The notes beneath the pieces were generated by a model. The model saw only the letters and a list, made by a program, of their open reading frames with translations, did no database searches and was not told the origin of the DNA. Made by a program: the position numbers and the translations under genes. This document shows positions 12,166 through 22,157 of a stretch of 64,000 nucleotides of DNA, piece by piece. This DNA comes from Macrothele yani (taxonomy: Eukaryota; Arthropoda; Arachnida; Araneae; Macrothelidae): NCBI GenBank assembly GCA_039090855.1, contig CM076996.1:48388469-48452468 (forward strand), read 5' to 3'. The number at the start of each line of letters is the position of its first letter. Position 1 is the stretch's first letter.

Positions 12166-12730
12166 GAGCTTCTAACCCAGAAAGGGGATGAACGATTTCC
12201 CACAAACACTTATCTGCCTTTTTTGTTCTGCTTTTTGCTCGCTAATACTTTTAATTGTCCCTCATTTTTCCATAATTAATCTCGAATTTATTAATGCAAA
12301 TTATTTGCGTAATTTAATGAAAACTTGCAGACTTTAACCTTCTTGGCATGGTTTTTGGTGAAAAAGCAGTCCGAAGTAGATTTCTGGGCTTTTTCCTGTC
12401 TCTATACAGAATTTGTAGAACTCAAACAGCGAGTTAAGGAAGCTTCAAGAAACGACCTTATGCTTCACATAACACACCTTTGATTTAAGGCATCTTGTTA
12501 TACTAACGCAGCGCACAATTCTACAGCTCTTTTGTCTGGGAAGAAGTAGCGCCAGTCTTCCTGTTTACTAGTTAATGGTTTATATTTTTTTACGCACTAG
12601 TACTGTTTTCAAAGCTTCAGAAGGATATTAGATGGCAGTTAGTTCATCGCTATAATCCGAGCCAAAAGTCTAGAATACAGGAAGAAGACAAGTAAGTGTC
12701 TGATGGGGAGGGAAGGTATAAAATAGTAAT
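12166..12730. other. No recognisable feature
   Basis: Roughly 560 bp between the fold-back element and SINE copy 2 with no identified gene, RNA or repeat. Confidence 0.5.
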
Positions 12731-12954
12731 GGCGGTCCCGGTGGCGCAGTGGTCTAAGCGATGGCCTCTGATAATTCGTCCGAAAGGGGTCCGGGTTCGA
12801 ATCCCGGTCAGGCATGGATGTTGTGTTTGTCTTTCGGCACTGGCTCTCTCCCTTCCGTGGAACCAGTGACCCTAAATTAGGGACGGGCGACTGCTTATAG
12901 CCCGTTGACCTGCTCACGGTAGTCGTTAAACCTCAAATAATAAAAAAAAAAAAA
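12731..12954 (+). mobile_element. tRNA-derived SINE, copy 2
   Basis: This is one of the fuller copies. It starts GGCGGTCCCGGTGGCGCAGT, has box A TGGCGCAGTGG and box B GGTTCGAATCC near 12794, then the shared body with GGCACTGGCTCTCTCCC, CCTAAATTAGGGACGGGCGA and CTCACGGTAGTCGTTAAACC. It ends in an A-rich tail at about 12938-12954. Confidence 0.9.
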
Positions 12955-13405
12955 TAGTAATGTGGATCATTGTTAAAGATCAAAAGGCAGTAGTACTTAA
13001 ATACCCTCTGGAAGAAGAAACTTCTAGAAGAATCAAGCGAGTGTCACGTGTGTTCTACAATAAGAAAACCAAATCAGAAAACATACTGTGTCCTGTAATG
13101 TTTTAGTGAAAGTTGTTTGCAGATAATAGTTAAAAGTTTATATTTCACTAAAATACTAGCATTACTTAAATGTAAATACTCTTCCTACGGAAAGGTTTCG
13201 TAGAGTTAAGACGTGCTCCAGATAGCGTAACTAAATACTTAAAGCTATATTAGCCACTAAACAGTACTAACGGTACGAAAATGACATCTACTCACGTATT
13301 TAACCTTTTATTGGTTTCTATAAATATTCAAATTAGCGCATGAACACAGAATCCACTTCGGACGTAATCATCCAATACTTCGACAGAGAAACGCAAGAGA
13401 TTCTT
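12955..13405. other. No recognisable feature
   Basis: About 450 bp of AT-rich DNA with no coding or repeat structure that I can identify. Confidence 0.5.
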
Positions 13406-14630
13406 AATACACTATATTGACAAAAGTCACCGGACATATAGAAGAGAAATAGAACATAGCATTTATTGACATACATTAGTACGGTGTCGGTCCACCTTTG
13501 GCCTTCATGCATGCACATATCCTTTGAGACATGCTTCCGGCAAGGTTTTGGAAAACAGCGATAGGTATGCGCTTCGATTCAGTACATAATGTTACCGCTA
13601 ACTGTTGCTTAGTAGTAGGCCTTGGTTCCAAACTTCTTATGCGGCGCTCTAATTCATCCCATAGGTGTTGTATGGGATTAAGATCAGGGGTCTGTGTTGG
13701 CCAGTCCACACACGATACAGAATTATCGTCAAACCACGCCATTAACAGTCCTTGCTTTATGGCTCGGTGCATTATCTTGCTGGTACCAACAAGGCTCGGT
13801 TCGATAGTATTGCCACAAAGTTGGTAGGGCATAATTATCCAGAATATCGAGGTAGACGTGCTAGTTTACAGGTTTGACGACGATAACCAATCGGCCGGGA
13901 CCATACCACGAAAAGCACCCCCATACAAGTACACTGCCAGCTCCAAACTTGACCGTAGATACAGTACACTGTGGCAAATAGCGTTTCCCCGTCTGCCGCC
14001 ATACCCACACACGGCAATCAGACTGATGGATCGTGTATCTGATTTCATCAGTCCATAGGACCCATTTCTATTGATCTACGGCCCACGATAAATGATCTTT
14101 ACACCATGCTAAACGGCGAGTAGCATTTTGAGTGGATATGAAAAGCTAATGAGCAGCTGCACGACCACGGTAACCCATGGAATGAAGTTATCTGCGGATG
14201 GTACGTATACATACCGAGGTTTCAGCATTTTTGCTCACCTGTACACTGAGGTCTTGTACAGTACTCCGTCGATTAGCTGTAACGACTCTCCTGAGGCTTC
14301 GACGTCCTCTATGACTGATTTTCTTTGGTCTGCTGGTACGTTTTGCTGCTTCAGGAACGCCATGCGTCTTTCACTTATTCATTACATCCAAAACAGTTGA
14401 CTTGGGTATGTTTAAATGCCTCTCGGGTTCTCTTATGGACAACTCACTAATATAACGCTCAACAATCTTTCCTGCCTCAAAGTCAGTTCTCTCCCGCAGC
14501 GACATTTTCACTCAACCACACAGTGCGATATGATCGCGGTCAGCTGCAGGCTTGTTGTTATACCGTTTGCAGCTATACCGCGCATCTTAACAACGCAGCG
14601 GGTCCGTTCCCTGGTAATTTTTTTGTGAGC
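13406..14630 (-). pseudogene. Tc1-like transposon relic with transposase pseudogene
   Basis: The minus strand encodes Tc1-type transposase pieces. An N-terminal stretch with SIREPERHLNIPKSTV lies near 14415-14480 and a second helix-turn-helix stretch with RSTVQDLS near 14260. A segment near 13690-13720 with DWPTQTPDLNPIQHLWDEL corresponds to the block holding the catalytic Glu. That Glu has become Gln, so the enzyme would be inactive even without the frame breaks. The C-terminus ends KAKGGPTPY near 13476, as in the family. The left end CACTATATTGACAAAAGTCA near 13408 weakly matches an inverted version near 14600-14630, so limits are approximate. Confidence 0.75.
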
Positions 14631-14639
14631 ACTGATGGA

Positions 14640-14997
14640 GAACGATGAAATTAAGGGAGAGCATAAGGGCATGTGGAGCTAAGGAGATTTGTTAGAGGAG
14701 TTTTTACAGTTTCGAGTTAGATCCAAAGGCTCATTTTTTGAAGAAGCCATCAAAGTTGGCAAATTGTGTAAAACACACTAAGGGAGCTTGCGCTTTTAAG
14801 AGCTGACACAGAAATAATTTATTTTTACCAGGGGAGTTGGAACAGTTACTGAAGCTCATGCAAGATATGTAGCAATAATAATGCCTTTTTTATGTTCACT
14901 GAGATCTCACATTGGCGACAATTATTCCACAGCAGCTGTTTAACCTGTGACTGTGGCACTGCTATAATGATAGCCGACATCGTACTGCACACCTTTA
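14640..14997. other. No recognisable feature
   Basis: A short interval between two Tc1-like elements. No gene or repeat could be identified. It ends in the TA at 14998-14999 used by the next element. Confidence 0.45.
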
Positions 14998-14999
14998 TA

Positions 15000-16219
15000 C
15001 ACTGAAGAGCAAATGGATTAGAGACAGCTGGCGTTATGCAAATGTGGCGCTGTGGGCGGCCCTGTAAACGGAAACGACAGGACTTATGCAGCGATCCGAC
15101 AATAAAAAGAGTGATGCGACCGGGAATCAGTAAAAGCCAGACGCAGTTTGGGTAAGACGAAGGATCTAAGCGCATTTGATCGTGGGAAAATTGTCGGGGC
15201 CCGACGAATGGGTCACTCCATCTCGGAAATCGTGCAGGCACTGGGATTTTCACGAGCCACTGTGTCACAGGCGCACCGTGAGTACATCGAGTCCGGTAAA
15301 ACCAACCCTGCAAGGGCCAACTGCCGTGGACAACAGCGTGTGGATGAGCGAGGTCATCGTCGGCTAACTCGCATTGTAACAACGGATAGACGGGCCACAG
15401 TGCAAGAAATCACTCGGCAATTTAACGGTGTTGCACGAAAACGTGTAAGCAGCCACACCATCCAGAACCATCTCCACGCTATTGGGTACAGGAGCCATCG
15501 TCCCACGAGGGTACCGCTGCTGACCGCACATCACAGGGTGCAAAGATTAGCATGGGCGCGGGAATATCACCACTGGACCCTAGACATGTGGAAAAATGTT
15601 GCCTGGACTGATGAGTCGATTTTCACGTTGGTACATGCGGATGGCAGGATACGAGTACGGTGCAAACCACATGAAACGATGGATCCTTCTTGCCAGCAGG
15701 GTACTCTTCAAGCTGGTGGGGGTGGCATTCTCGTCTGGGGACTGTTTACGTGGACTGAAATAGGACCCCTGGTACGTGCGACATCGTCCCTCACAGGTCA
15801 ACGTTACCGGGATATCCTGGACGACCATTTGCTTCCGTTTGTGCGTCTTCAACATCCCACTGGGACCTCATCCTGCAACAAGACAATGCACCGTGCCATC
15901 GTTCCCGAATTGTATCCGAATGGTTGGATGAACATTCCACCGACGTGACCTCACTTCCTTGGCCAGCTAGGTCCCCTGACCTCAATCCCATCGAGCACAT
16001 CTGGGATGCCATCGAGAGAGATGTTCGAGGCTCTGATCCCCCTCCATCAAATCTTCGTGAACTGTGGGAGCTTGTTCAGGGGTCGTGGATCCGTATGGCT
16101 TCCCAACGCTTCCGGTGTCTTGTCGAGTCCATGCCGAGACGAATCGACGCCGTCATCAGAACGAAAGGTGGTGCTACACGTTACTAGACAGGTATCTCCA
16201 ATTCAATTGCTCTTCAGTG
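15000..16219 (+). mobile_element. Tc1-like element, family A, copy 1, complete ends
   Basis: Inverted ends begin CACTGAAGAGCAA and match for roughly 25 bp with a few mismatches. TA flanks both sides (14998-14999 and 16220-16221). The length is 1220 bp. A second copy with the same ends and the same gene is at 57664-58881. The transposase gene lies on the plus strand and is interrupted only by two single-base changes in the parts I compared, so this copy is relatively young. Confidence 0.92.
15114..16187 (+). pseudogene. Tc1-like transposase, nearly intact, two frameshifts
   Basis: Compared with the second copy, the start codon is at 15114 and an extra C just after it (CGACCGGG here, CGACGGG there) shifts the frame. 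The frame then reads open from about 15148 through KTKDLSAFDRGKIVGARRMG. It continues through two helix-turn-helix regions, a WTDESIF block with the first catalytic Asp near 15610, and the glycine-rich GGGGILVWG near 15720. A missing G near 15865 (GGGACC here, GGGGACC in the other copy) shifts the rest. The tail resumes in another frame with DVTSLPWPARSPDLNPIEHI near 15940-16000 and ends GGATRY at 16187. Transposases of this type cut and paste DNA at TA. The spacing between second Asp and Glu, counted in the other copy, is 36 residues rather than the 34 of classical Tc1. Confidence 0.9.
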
Positions 16220-16221
16220 TA

Positions 16222-17590
16222 CAGTATACCTCACATCGCAGGTGACGTCGTCCCTGTGATTTGCATAATGTGGATTGCGTGCTTTCCAGTAGCAGTCGGT
16301 GTTTCCATTATTTTGATAAACCCCTATGGATCACAGGGGTTAAAACGTGATAGAAAACCAATATTATAGAGGGATTTTTAATTAAATACATTGACTGGGG
16401 GCAGGGATTGGGTGGGGATAGTAAGAGACAGAAATGCTCATAGCGAGCGTGTGACATCCTTTGCCCAGCCCACTGGGTGCGCGATTTGAATGCTCTCTGG
16501 AAACAGCTTGGACTTTGATTGGCAGCAAAACTTTAGTCATTTGCATGCCCGGCCAAAAGATATTTGCGTATCGGGTTTCATGGTTCGTGGACGTTTTTAT
16601 TGGGGCGCATGGATTTTTTTTTTTTTTTTGTATAAGAGTGTAGATTATATTTTTATAGTGTTGCTGTCATTGTCTGGTGTATATTACACTACGTTTTGGA
16701 GAAACCTCATTAAAAATTCTTTTTTCGCATTTTTTTCTCCATTTTAGCCTTTCGAGGCCAAACTGTGTTGGCATTTTTTAACTTTAAGTTATGGAGAAAC
16801 TGGTATCTGAGAATGCCTTAATCTAGAATCTTCTGCATTGTGCCCATGTGATTAATACTAAGGAAATAACGTATGATATAAATTTCTGAATTTGAAAATT
16901 TGGTAATAGTGATGCTGGTGCGTCCACTGGTCACTATGTCACTGTTTCACAGTTTCACACTGACAACTGCTGTTCGCATGTTTGATGAGAAGTTCAAATT
17001 TCCGGCTTCCGCACCAATTTCTTATGGTCTCTCTTTTTGTATTTTAAAAACACTACATAAGCATTTATAGGAACTTTTACAGCTCAACAACAAAAAATTT
17101 TATGTAAAAATTAACACATAGACTTCTTTGCCTACATCTGTTAGCTGCTGAACTAAGGCCTTCCCTATTTTCTTCCGTATGGATAGAATTTTGCGTTTGT
17201 TCATCAAATTACATTTTGAATTTTCTTTAATGCATAACTCCATCTTGCCTTTATCTTCTTTTTTCTGCACTGGGTCACCATGTGGTTGCTCTGTACGTTC
17301 GTCTTCCGTCAGTCGTTGAAACTACCTACCTCTCACATTTTCTTTAGATAAGTCACCCCACCATGAAGCTTTGTTTATTGATCAATACATGAATTGCGTT
17401 TCATATCCTTCACTGTAATGTTATTTGCAGCAAGTATGGCTTCTTTCTTTGGGCATCTTGGATTTCATTCTCAAATAGACTTTAAAAAACAATAAAAAAT
17501 ACATTTTACTATTTCGGTAACTGAAACTGGTTCGCCAAACTTTTTGACTTGATATAAAGTTAGCAAACCTCAAGCTCATTTCATTTTAAA
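16222..17590. other. Unassigned AT-rich DNA
   Basis: About 1.37 kb with no identified gene. It includes a T run at 16616-16629 and several T-rich stretches. Open frames at 16461-16747 are low-complexity and not convincing. Confidence 0.5.
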
Positions 17591-18355
17591 TCGCCCAAAA
17601 TATAAAAATCTCGTTGCTCTCATGTCACAGATTTTTGGGAATTTTTTTGGCAGCAAGTACATTATGAAAAATGGTTAAATTATTTTTTTCAGAAATTTTG
17701 GTTTAAAACTGAGGTTACGGGGTCAATTTGAAATTTGACTCAATTTAACAAAATGGCGTCAATGGACAAGGTGGTTTTGAAGTTTGTAACAAATATAACT
17801 TTCCTATTTTGTGAACCAATTTAGTTCATTTCGGTTTCATTGGAAAGACAAAAGTTTAAGCTATGAAATAAAGTTCTTAAAATGCTGAAAAGTTACATTT
17901 TAACCTTTACAAATGTGCAGTAAAATAATTTTTTGGTGCAGCAATTTATGCAAATTTAAGGAATTTATTACAGCAAAACCACAAATTTCACCACCTTGAA
18001 TTTTTTTACATAATGCTGATAATCAATTCTTTTCACCATAAAAAAATCAAGAGAGTTTTTTTTGTGTTTGGACAATAAAAAAACAAAACAAGGAACATGT
18101 GAAAAATTACTATTGTGCTCATAATACGCTTACAAACATGCAATATTTACCTATTGTTTACCAGATGAAAATGTTTTAATTAATAACTAATTATTAAGTA
18201 TTTAATAAATAATTATTGTAATTGTGTGACATTTGAGCCTATACTAAATGCAATAGTTTACATCCTCAACACCTAATTCAAGATACCTTAGTCTTTGAAA
18301 GTAACAGTCATTGTAGTTTGGTATCTGGCAGCAGAAGTGTAACTAGGACCACTGA

Positions 18356-18420
18356 TTCCAATCCACCATTTATTCTGATAGATATTGCAGCTATCTATCA
18401 GAATTAGTGGTGGATTGGAA
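18356..18420. other. 65-nt hairpin
   Basis: TTCCAATCCACCA at 18356 pairs with its reverse complement ending at 18420, and TTCTGATAGAT pairs with ATCTATCAGAA further in. The loop is short, around TTGCAG. The stem is about 28 bp with few mismatches. It sits just before the open frame of the fold-back element. It could be a nested mini inverted repeat or a small-RNA precursor-like structure; the sequence alone does not decide. Confidence 0.6.
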
Positions 18421-18425
18421 AAATA

Positions 18426-18662
18426 ATGGAACTCAGTGAACAGCAAGATGCAAAGATTCAATTCATGACACCAAGTGGAGTTTCCTCATCTTATTCATGG
18501 CCTAATCATACTGATGTCTGCTGGGTTCCATACGAAAATATCTTAATGAGTGTACATACCCCAAGCACAAGTACCAACACTGGTACTGGTCGCTTATATA
18601 CCTTATGTTCAGATATTGTCCAATCCATTCAAAAATTGTTTATAAATAGAAAAAATTGCTAG
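18426..18662 (+). pseudogene. Short transposon-protein remnant, function unknown
   Basis: A 78-codon frame starts MELSEQQDAKIQFMTPSG and contains SYSWPNHTDVCWVPYENIL before a less ordered tail. The pattern of WP, a short gap and DVCWVP resembles a C-terminal segment I associate with hypothetical proteins of animal transposons, but I cannot name the family. It lies between the two inverted arms, the place where a transposon gene would be, and is too short to be a full protein. I infer a decayed fragment of the element's own gene. There is no catalytic motif and no membrane segment. Confidence 0.4.
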
Positions 18663-19262
18663 AATGTTAAGCATGGTATAGAAAAAATATAAATCATTTG
18701 TTGTGTACTAGTTAAGAATTAGCCTATGTAAGACCAATCATTATGAGAACGATAATACTTTTTGCATTTTCCTTGTTTATTTTTTTATTCTCCAAACACA
18801 AAAAACACCCTCCTGATTTCTTTATGGTAAAAAGAATTGATTATCAGCATTACGTAAAAAAATTCAAGGTGGTGAAACTTGTGGTTTTGCTGTAATAATT
18901 TTCTGAAATTTGCATAAATCGCTGCACCAAAACATTCTTTTATTACACATTTGTAAAGGTTAACATGTAACTTTCCAGCATTTTAAGAACTTCATTTCAT
19001 AGCTTACACTTTTGTCTTTCCATTGACACCGAAACGAACAAAATTAATTCATAAATAGGAAAGTTATAGTTGTTACAAAGTTCAAAACCACCTTGTCCAT
19101 TGACGCCATTTTGTTAAATTGCGTCAAATTTCAAAATGACCCCCTGACCGCAATTTTAACCCAAAAATTCTGGAAAAAATAATTTAGCCATTTTTCATAA
19201 TGTACGTACTGGCCAAAAAATTTCACAAAAATCTGTGACATGAGGACAACAGACATTGGGGG

Positions 19263-19704
19263 ATTTCACATGAACTAACCTCTAAGTAACCTAACACTAA
19301 AATATTTTGCAATGATGAGCTCGAGTAATATTTATAATATAAATATTTATGTAATTAATATTTCGATTTATTAATGCGCATTTTGGATATTTCACAAGAT
19401 TTTGAGCCGTACGTGGATATTGGGTAAGACTGGTGACATCGTCTTGCCCCGCCGATAAACTGGCTTCCCAAGGATAACTGGAATTCTTTTATTATTTTAT
19501 TTGGAAGGCGCTGCGATGGCAACCTCGCCAGACGCTTAACCAGCGGCTTAAGCACCTGGACAGGATCAGCCGGACGACCAGCCGGCTACTGACACCCCCG
19601 CGGGATCGTCACCGGAAATCTCCAGCCTGAGCCCCATTGTGTGACGTGCTAAATGGGCGGAAGGCCGAATGGAGGGACGACTGGGAGACTTGCTCTGCCT
19701 CACG
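19263..19704. other. Unassigned, moderately GC-rich
   Basis: About 440 bp. The part at 19430-19690 is richer in G and C than its surroundings (for example CACCCCCGCGGGATCGTCACC region near 19590) but shows no recognisable protein or RNA. Confidence 0.4.
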
Positions 19705-20085
19705 AACAATTCTTTTTTTTTTCTTTCGTTGGGACCTAGCGGTTCCTTTATTTCAAATACAAGATGATCAAAATGCTTACCAAGTATTTACATTTTCCTT
19801 GCGGGATTACAAAGTGTAATTTTTATTTACATTCTACCAAGGTATTTACACTGGAGATCTTCTCTTTTCTGAGACTCTGGGATGAGTTGCCCGTCTTCAT
19901 CCGTAATCTCTCCTTCGGTCTTCATCTGTCTCTTCATCCGTCCTTCGATCTTCATCTTTGTCTTCATCTGTCCTGCGAAAGAGGGTGTCCTCCGAGGCGA
20001 TGATCACCTTGATCATTTCGATCATTTCCTTGCCCTTGGTGACCTCAGAAAAGCTTCTATGTCGTCAATTTTCTATGCATCCAGT
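19705..20085 (-). mobile_element. LINE copy A, 3' end (outer part)
   Basis: This segment matches 22158-22518 of LINE copy B in the same orientation. Shared blocks include GGACCTAG, CCTTTATTTCAAATACAAG, CCTTGCGGGATTACAAAGTG, GTCCTCCGAGGCGATGAT and AGCTTCTATGTCGTCAATTT. The T run at 19710-19720 would be the A-tail of a minus-strand element. Homology stops at the fold-back insertion and resumes at 21667. Confidence 0.8.
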
Positions 20086-21666
20086 GGGTGTAGGAGAACT
20101 GGCCACCCGGAGAACTGGCCACCGGAGAAGTCGCCACCCGGAGAACTGGCCACCGGAGAAGTCGCCACCCGGAGAACTGGCCACCGGAGAAGTCGCCACC
20201 CGGAGAACTGGCCACAAAAATTTTTAAGGGGTCGTATAAAAATTGCGTTTTTGACCGCTTCATGCCCACGACCCCCAGAGGTTGGTTATTTATCTGAGTC
20301 ATATAAAGTTTCCGTAATTTCGTCTTTTCTTAATTGCGATAATTAATGTAATTTTTTAGAAAAAATGTTTATGACGTACATTTCAACAAAATATTTCAGG
20401 GTTTTCAAACTACAAGTCCGCAAATTATCTGAGCGCATGTGCTGACTCAGGAAACTTGGTGGTGGTGGTGGGGGATAAAGCATTTCTCGTCCGATCGGGA
20501 GATTTTCAGCATTTACAAGCTACGTACAACTCGACACATTTTCTGACGGCATGTGTCTACTATGCAAACCGGGGAGGGAGGGGGGGGGTTAATACCAAAA
20601 GTGTAAAATGTGAAGAATTCTCGACCCATCTGAAGGTGATTTTCAGCATTTGCAAGTTATAACTCGACACATTATCTGAGCGTATGTGCCTACTCTGGAA
20701 ACCTGTCCGGGGGGGGGTAATACCAAAAGTGTAACATCGGAAAATTTTCTGACGGCATGTGCCTACTGAGCATACTGTCGGGGGGGGGGGCTACACCAAA
20801 ACTGTAAACTATGAAAAATTTCTCGCGTCCGATCCGAAGTTCTTGAGTAGGCACATCCCTTCAGATAATGTGTCGAGTTGTATCTGCTAAATGCTCAGAT
20901 TTTCCCGATCGGACGAGGAATTTTTCATATTTTATACTTTTGGTATCAACCCCCCCCCCCCCGAGCCGACAGGATTCCAGAGAGTGCACATGCTCTGAGA
21001 AAATTTGTCGAGTTGCAGCTTGTAGATGCTGAAATCTCCCGATCGGAAGAGAAATGAGAAATTCTTGATATTTTACACTTTTCGTATTGCCTCTCCCCCC
21101 CCCCCCGACTAGTTTCCTAAGGCAGCAGATACCCTCAAACAATTCGATGACTTGTAGCTTGTAATGGCTGAAAATCTCCCGATCGGACCAGAAATTCTTT
21201 ATATTTCTTATTTTAGGCTTTAAGCCCCCCTCCCCCCGACAAGTTTCCTGGGTTTGCTCATACTTGCAGAGAATTTGTTTAGTTATAGTTTATACAAACA
21301 TATCGTAAATAAGAAATTACGAAATTACATGTGTGTTAGATAACCAATCTTTCGTTCTGGGGCCACGGAGCAGCCCAGAACGCAATTTTTATACGGCCCC
21401 TTAAAATTTTTGTGGCCAGTTCTCCGGTGGTCAGTTCTCCGGTGGCCAGTTATCCGCTTATTATTAGCTCGGAAAATCATGGAAATGTCTAAATTTCTTA
21501 CTGAAAATGAAATATTAAAAAAATAAAATATGAACAACAGTTGCTCAAGTAGTGGGGAATATGGCCACACGAAATTTTTTATGCAGAACAATTTTATGGC
21601 ACTGAAATTGCAATGTGTCTAGTTCTCCGGTGGCCACTTCTCCGGTGGCCAGTTCTCCGTACCCGT
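20086..21666. mobile_element. Fold-back element inserted in LINE copy A
   Basis: Comparison with LINE copy B shows a clean insertion here. Flanking CATCCAGT (20078-20085) and CATCGGGT (21667-21674) both differ by one base from CATCCGGT in copy B, suggesting an 8-bp target duplication. Ends are inverted: GGGTGTAGGAGAACTGG at the left and GGGTACGGAGAACTGG read from the right. Internally, a roughly 140-bp unit containing CTCGTCCGATCGGGAGATTT, a G run and AATACCAAAAGTGTAAA occurs in one orientation at 20400-20830 and inverted at 20860-21290. No protein gene is visible. Confidence 0.8.
20089..20216 (+). repeat. Subterminal ~31-bp tandem repeats of the fold-back element
   Basis: The motif GGAGAACTGGCCACC alternating with GGAGAAGTCGCCACCC is repeated about four times here. 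Two or three inverted, diverged units lie near the other end (21415-21455 and 21617-21660). Such subterminal arrays are typical of fold-back elements and may bind a transposase. Confidence 0.85.
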
Positions 21667-21890
21667 CATCGGGTAGCAGAATCCTACGCTTGCCTGAAAC
21701 GGAAAAGCATTGAGAGAGCAAATGAGACATGTCTGCGGCCTTGGCTCCGCAGAGACATGCTCTAGCCTTAATCCCAAACCGGCAGTATTATTTCAGGCAG
21801 ATGCCATTGCCCGTGTATATTTGGTTAAGGAAACCATTACGTTGCGCCCTTTTAACCGAGACCCGAGGGAAGATTGCCCCCCTCCGACGC
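21667..21890 (-). mobile_element. LINE copy A, inner part (resumes after the insertion)
   Basis: It matches copy B at about 22522-22730: GGTAGCAGAATCCTACGCTT, AATGAGACATGTCTGCGGCC, GACATGCTCTAGCCTTAATC, GCAGATGCCATTGCCCGTG. Read on the minus strand this is the end of the LINE protein, the histidine and cysteine bearing knuckle region. Copy A is cut off on its 5' side near 21890. Confidence 0.75.
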
Positions 21891-21930
21891 CAAATAATCT
21901 TTTAATCAAGACGCGGGGGAAGAAACAATT

Positions 21931-22157
21931 TTCTTTTTTCTTTTTTTGATTGGAGGTTTAACGACCACCGTGAGCAACTCAATGGGCTATAAGCAGTCGC
22001 CCGTCCCTAATTTAGGGTCACTGGTTCCAGGGAAGGGAGAGAGCCAGTGCCGTAAGACAAACACAACACCCATGCCTCACCGGGATTCGAACCCGGACCC
22101 CAGACGGACGAATGATCAGAGGCCAGCGCCTTAGACCACTGCGCCACCGGGGCGGCC
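21931..22157 (-). mobile_element. tRNA-derived SINE, copy 3
   Basis: This is a full minus-strand copy. The A-tail is the T run at 21931-21947, the body follows from TGGAGGTTTAACGACC, box B is the reverse complement of GGATTCGAACCC near 22082, and the head ends GCGCCACCGGGGCGGCC at 22157. It abuts the 3' end of LINE copy B. Confidence 0.9.

Larger units (their letters stand above)
17592..19262. mobile_element. Fold-back element with ~550-bp inverted arms
   Basis: Left arm (about 17592-18120) and right arm (about 18740-19262) are diverged inverted copies. Paired blocks include CTCATGTCACAGATTTTTG, ATTATGAAAAATGGTTAAAT, GACAAGGTGGTTTTGAA, TTTGTCTTTCCA, CATTTTAAGAAC and AATTGATTATCAGCATTA. The middle (18120-18740) holds a short open frame and a perfect-looking small hairpin. 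Superfamily is unknown. Confidence 0.82.

Noticed and set aside
14846..15382. 178-codon minus-strand frame
   Set aside because: It is largely the antisense of the family A terminal repeat and transposase N-terminus; the same antisense frame recurs at 57698-58045.
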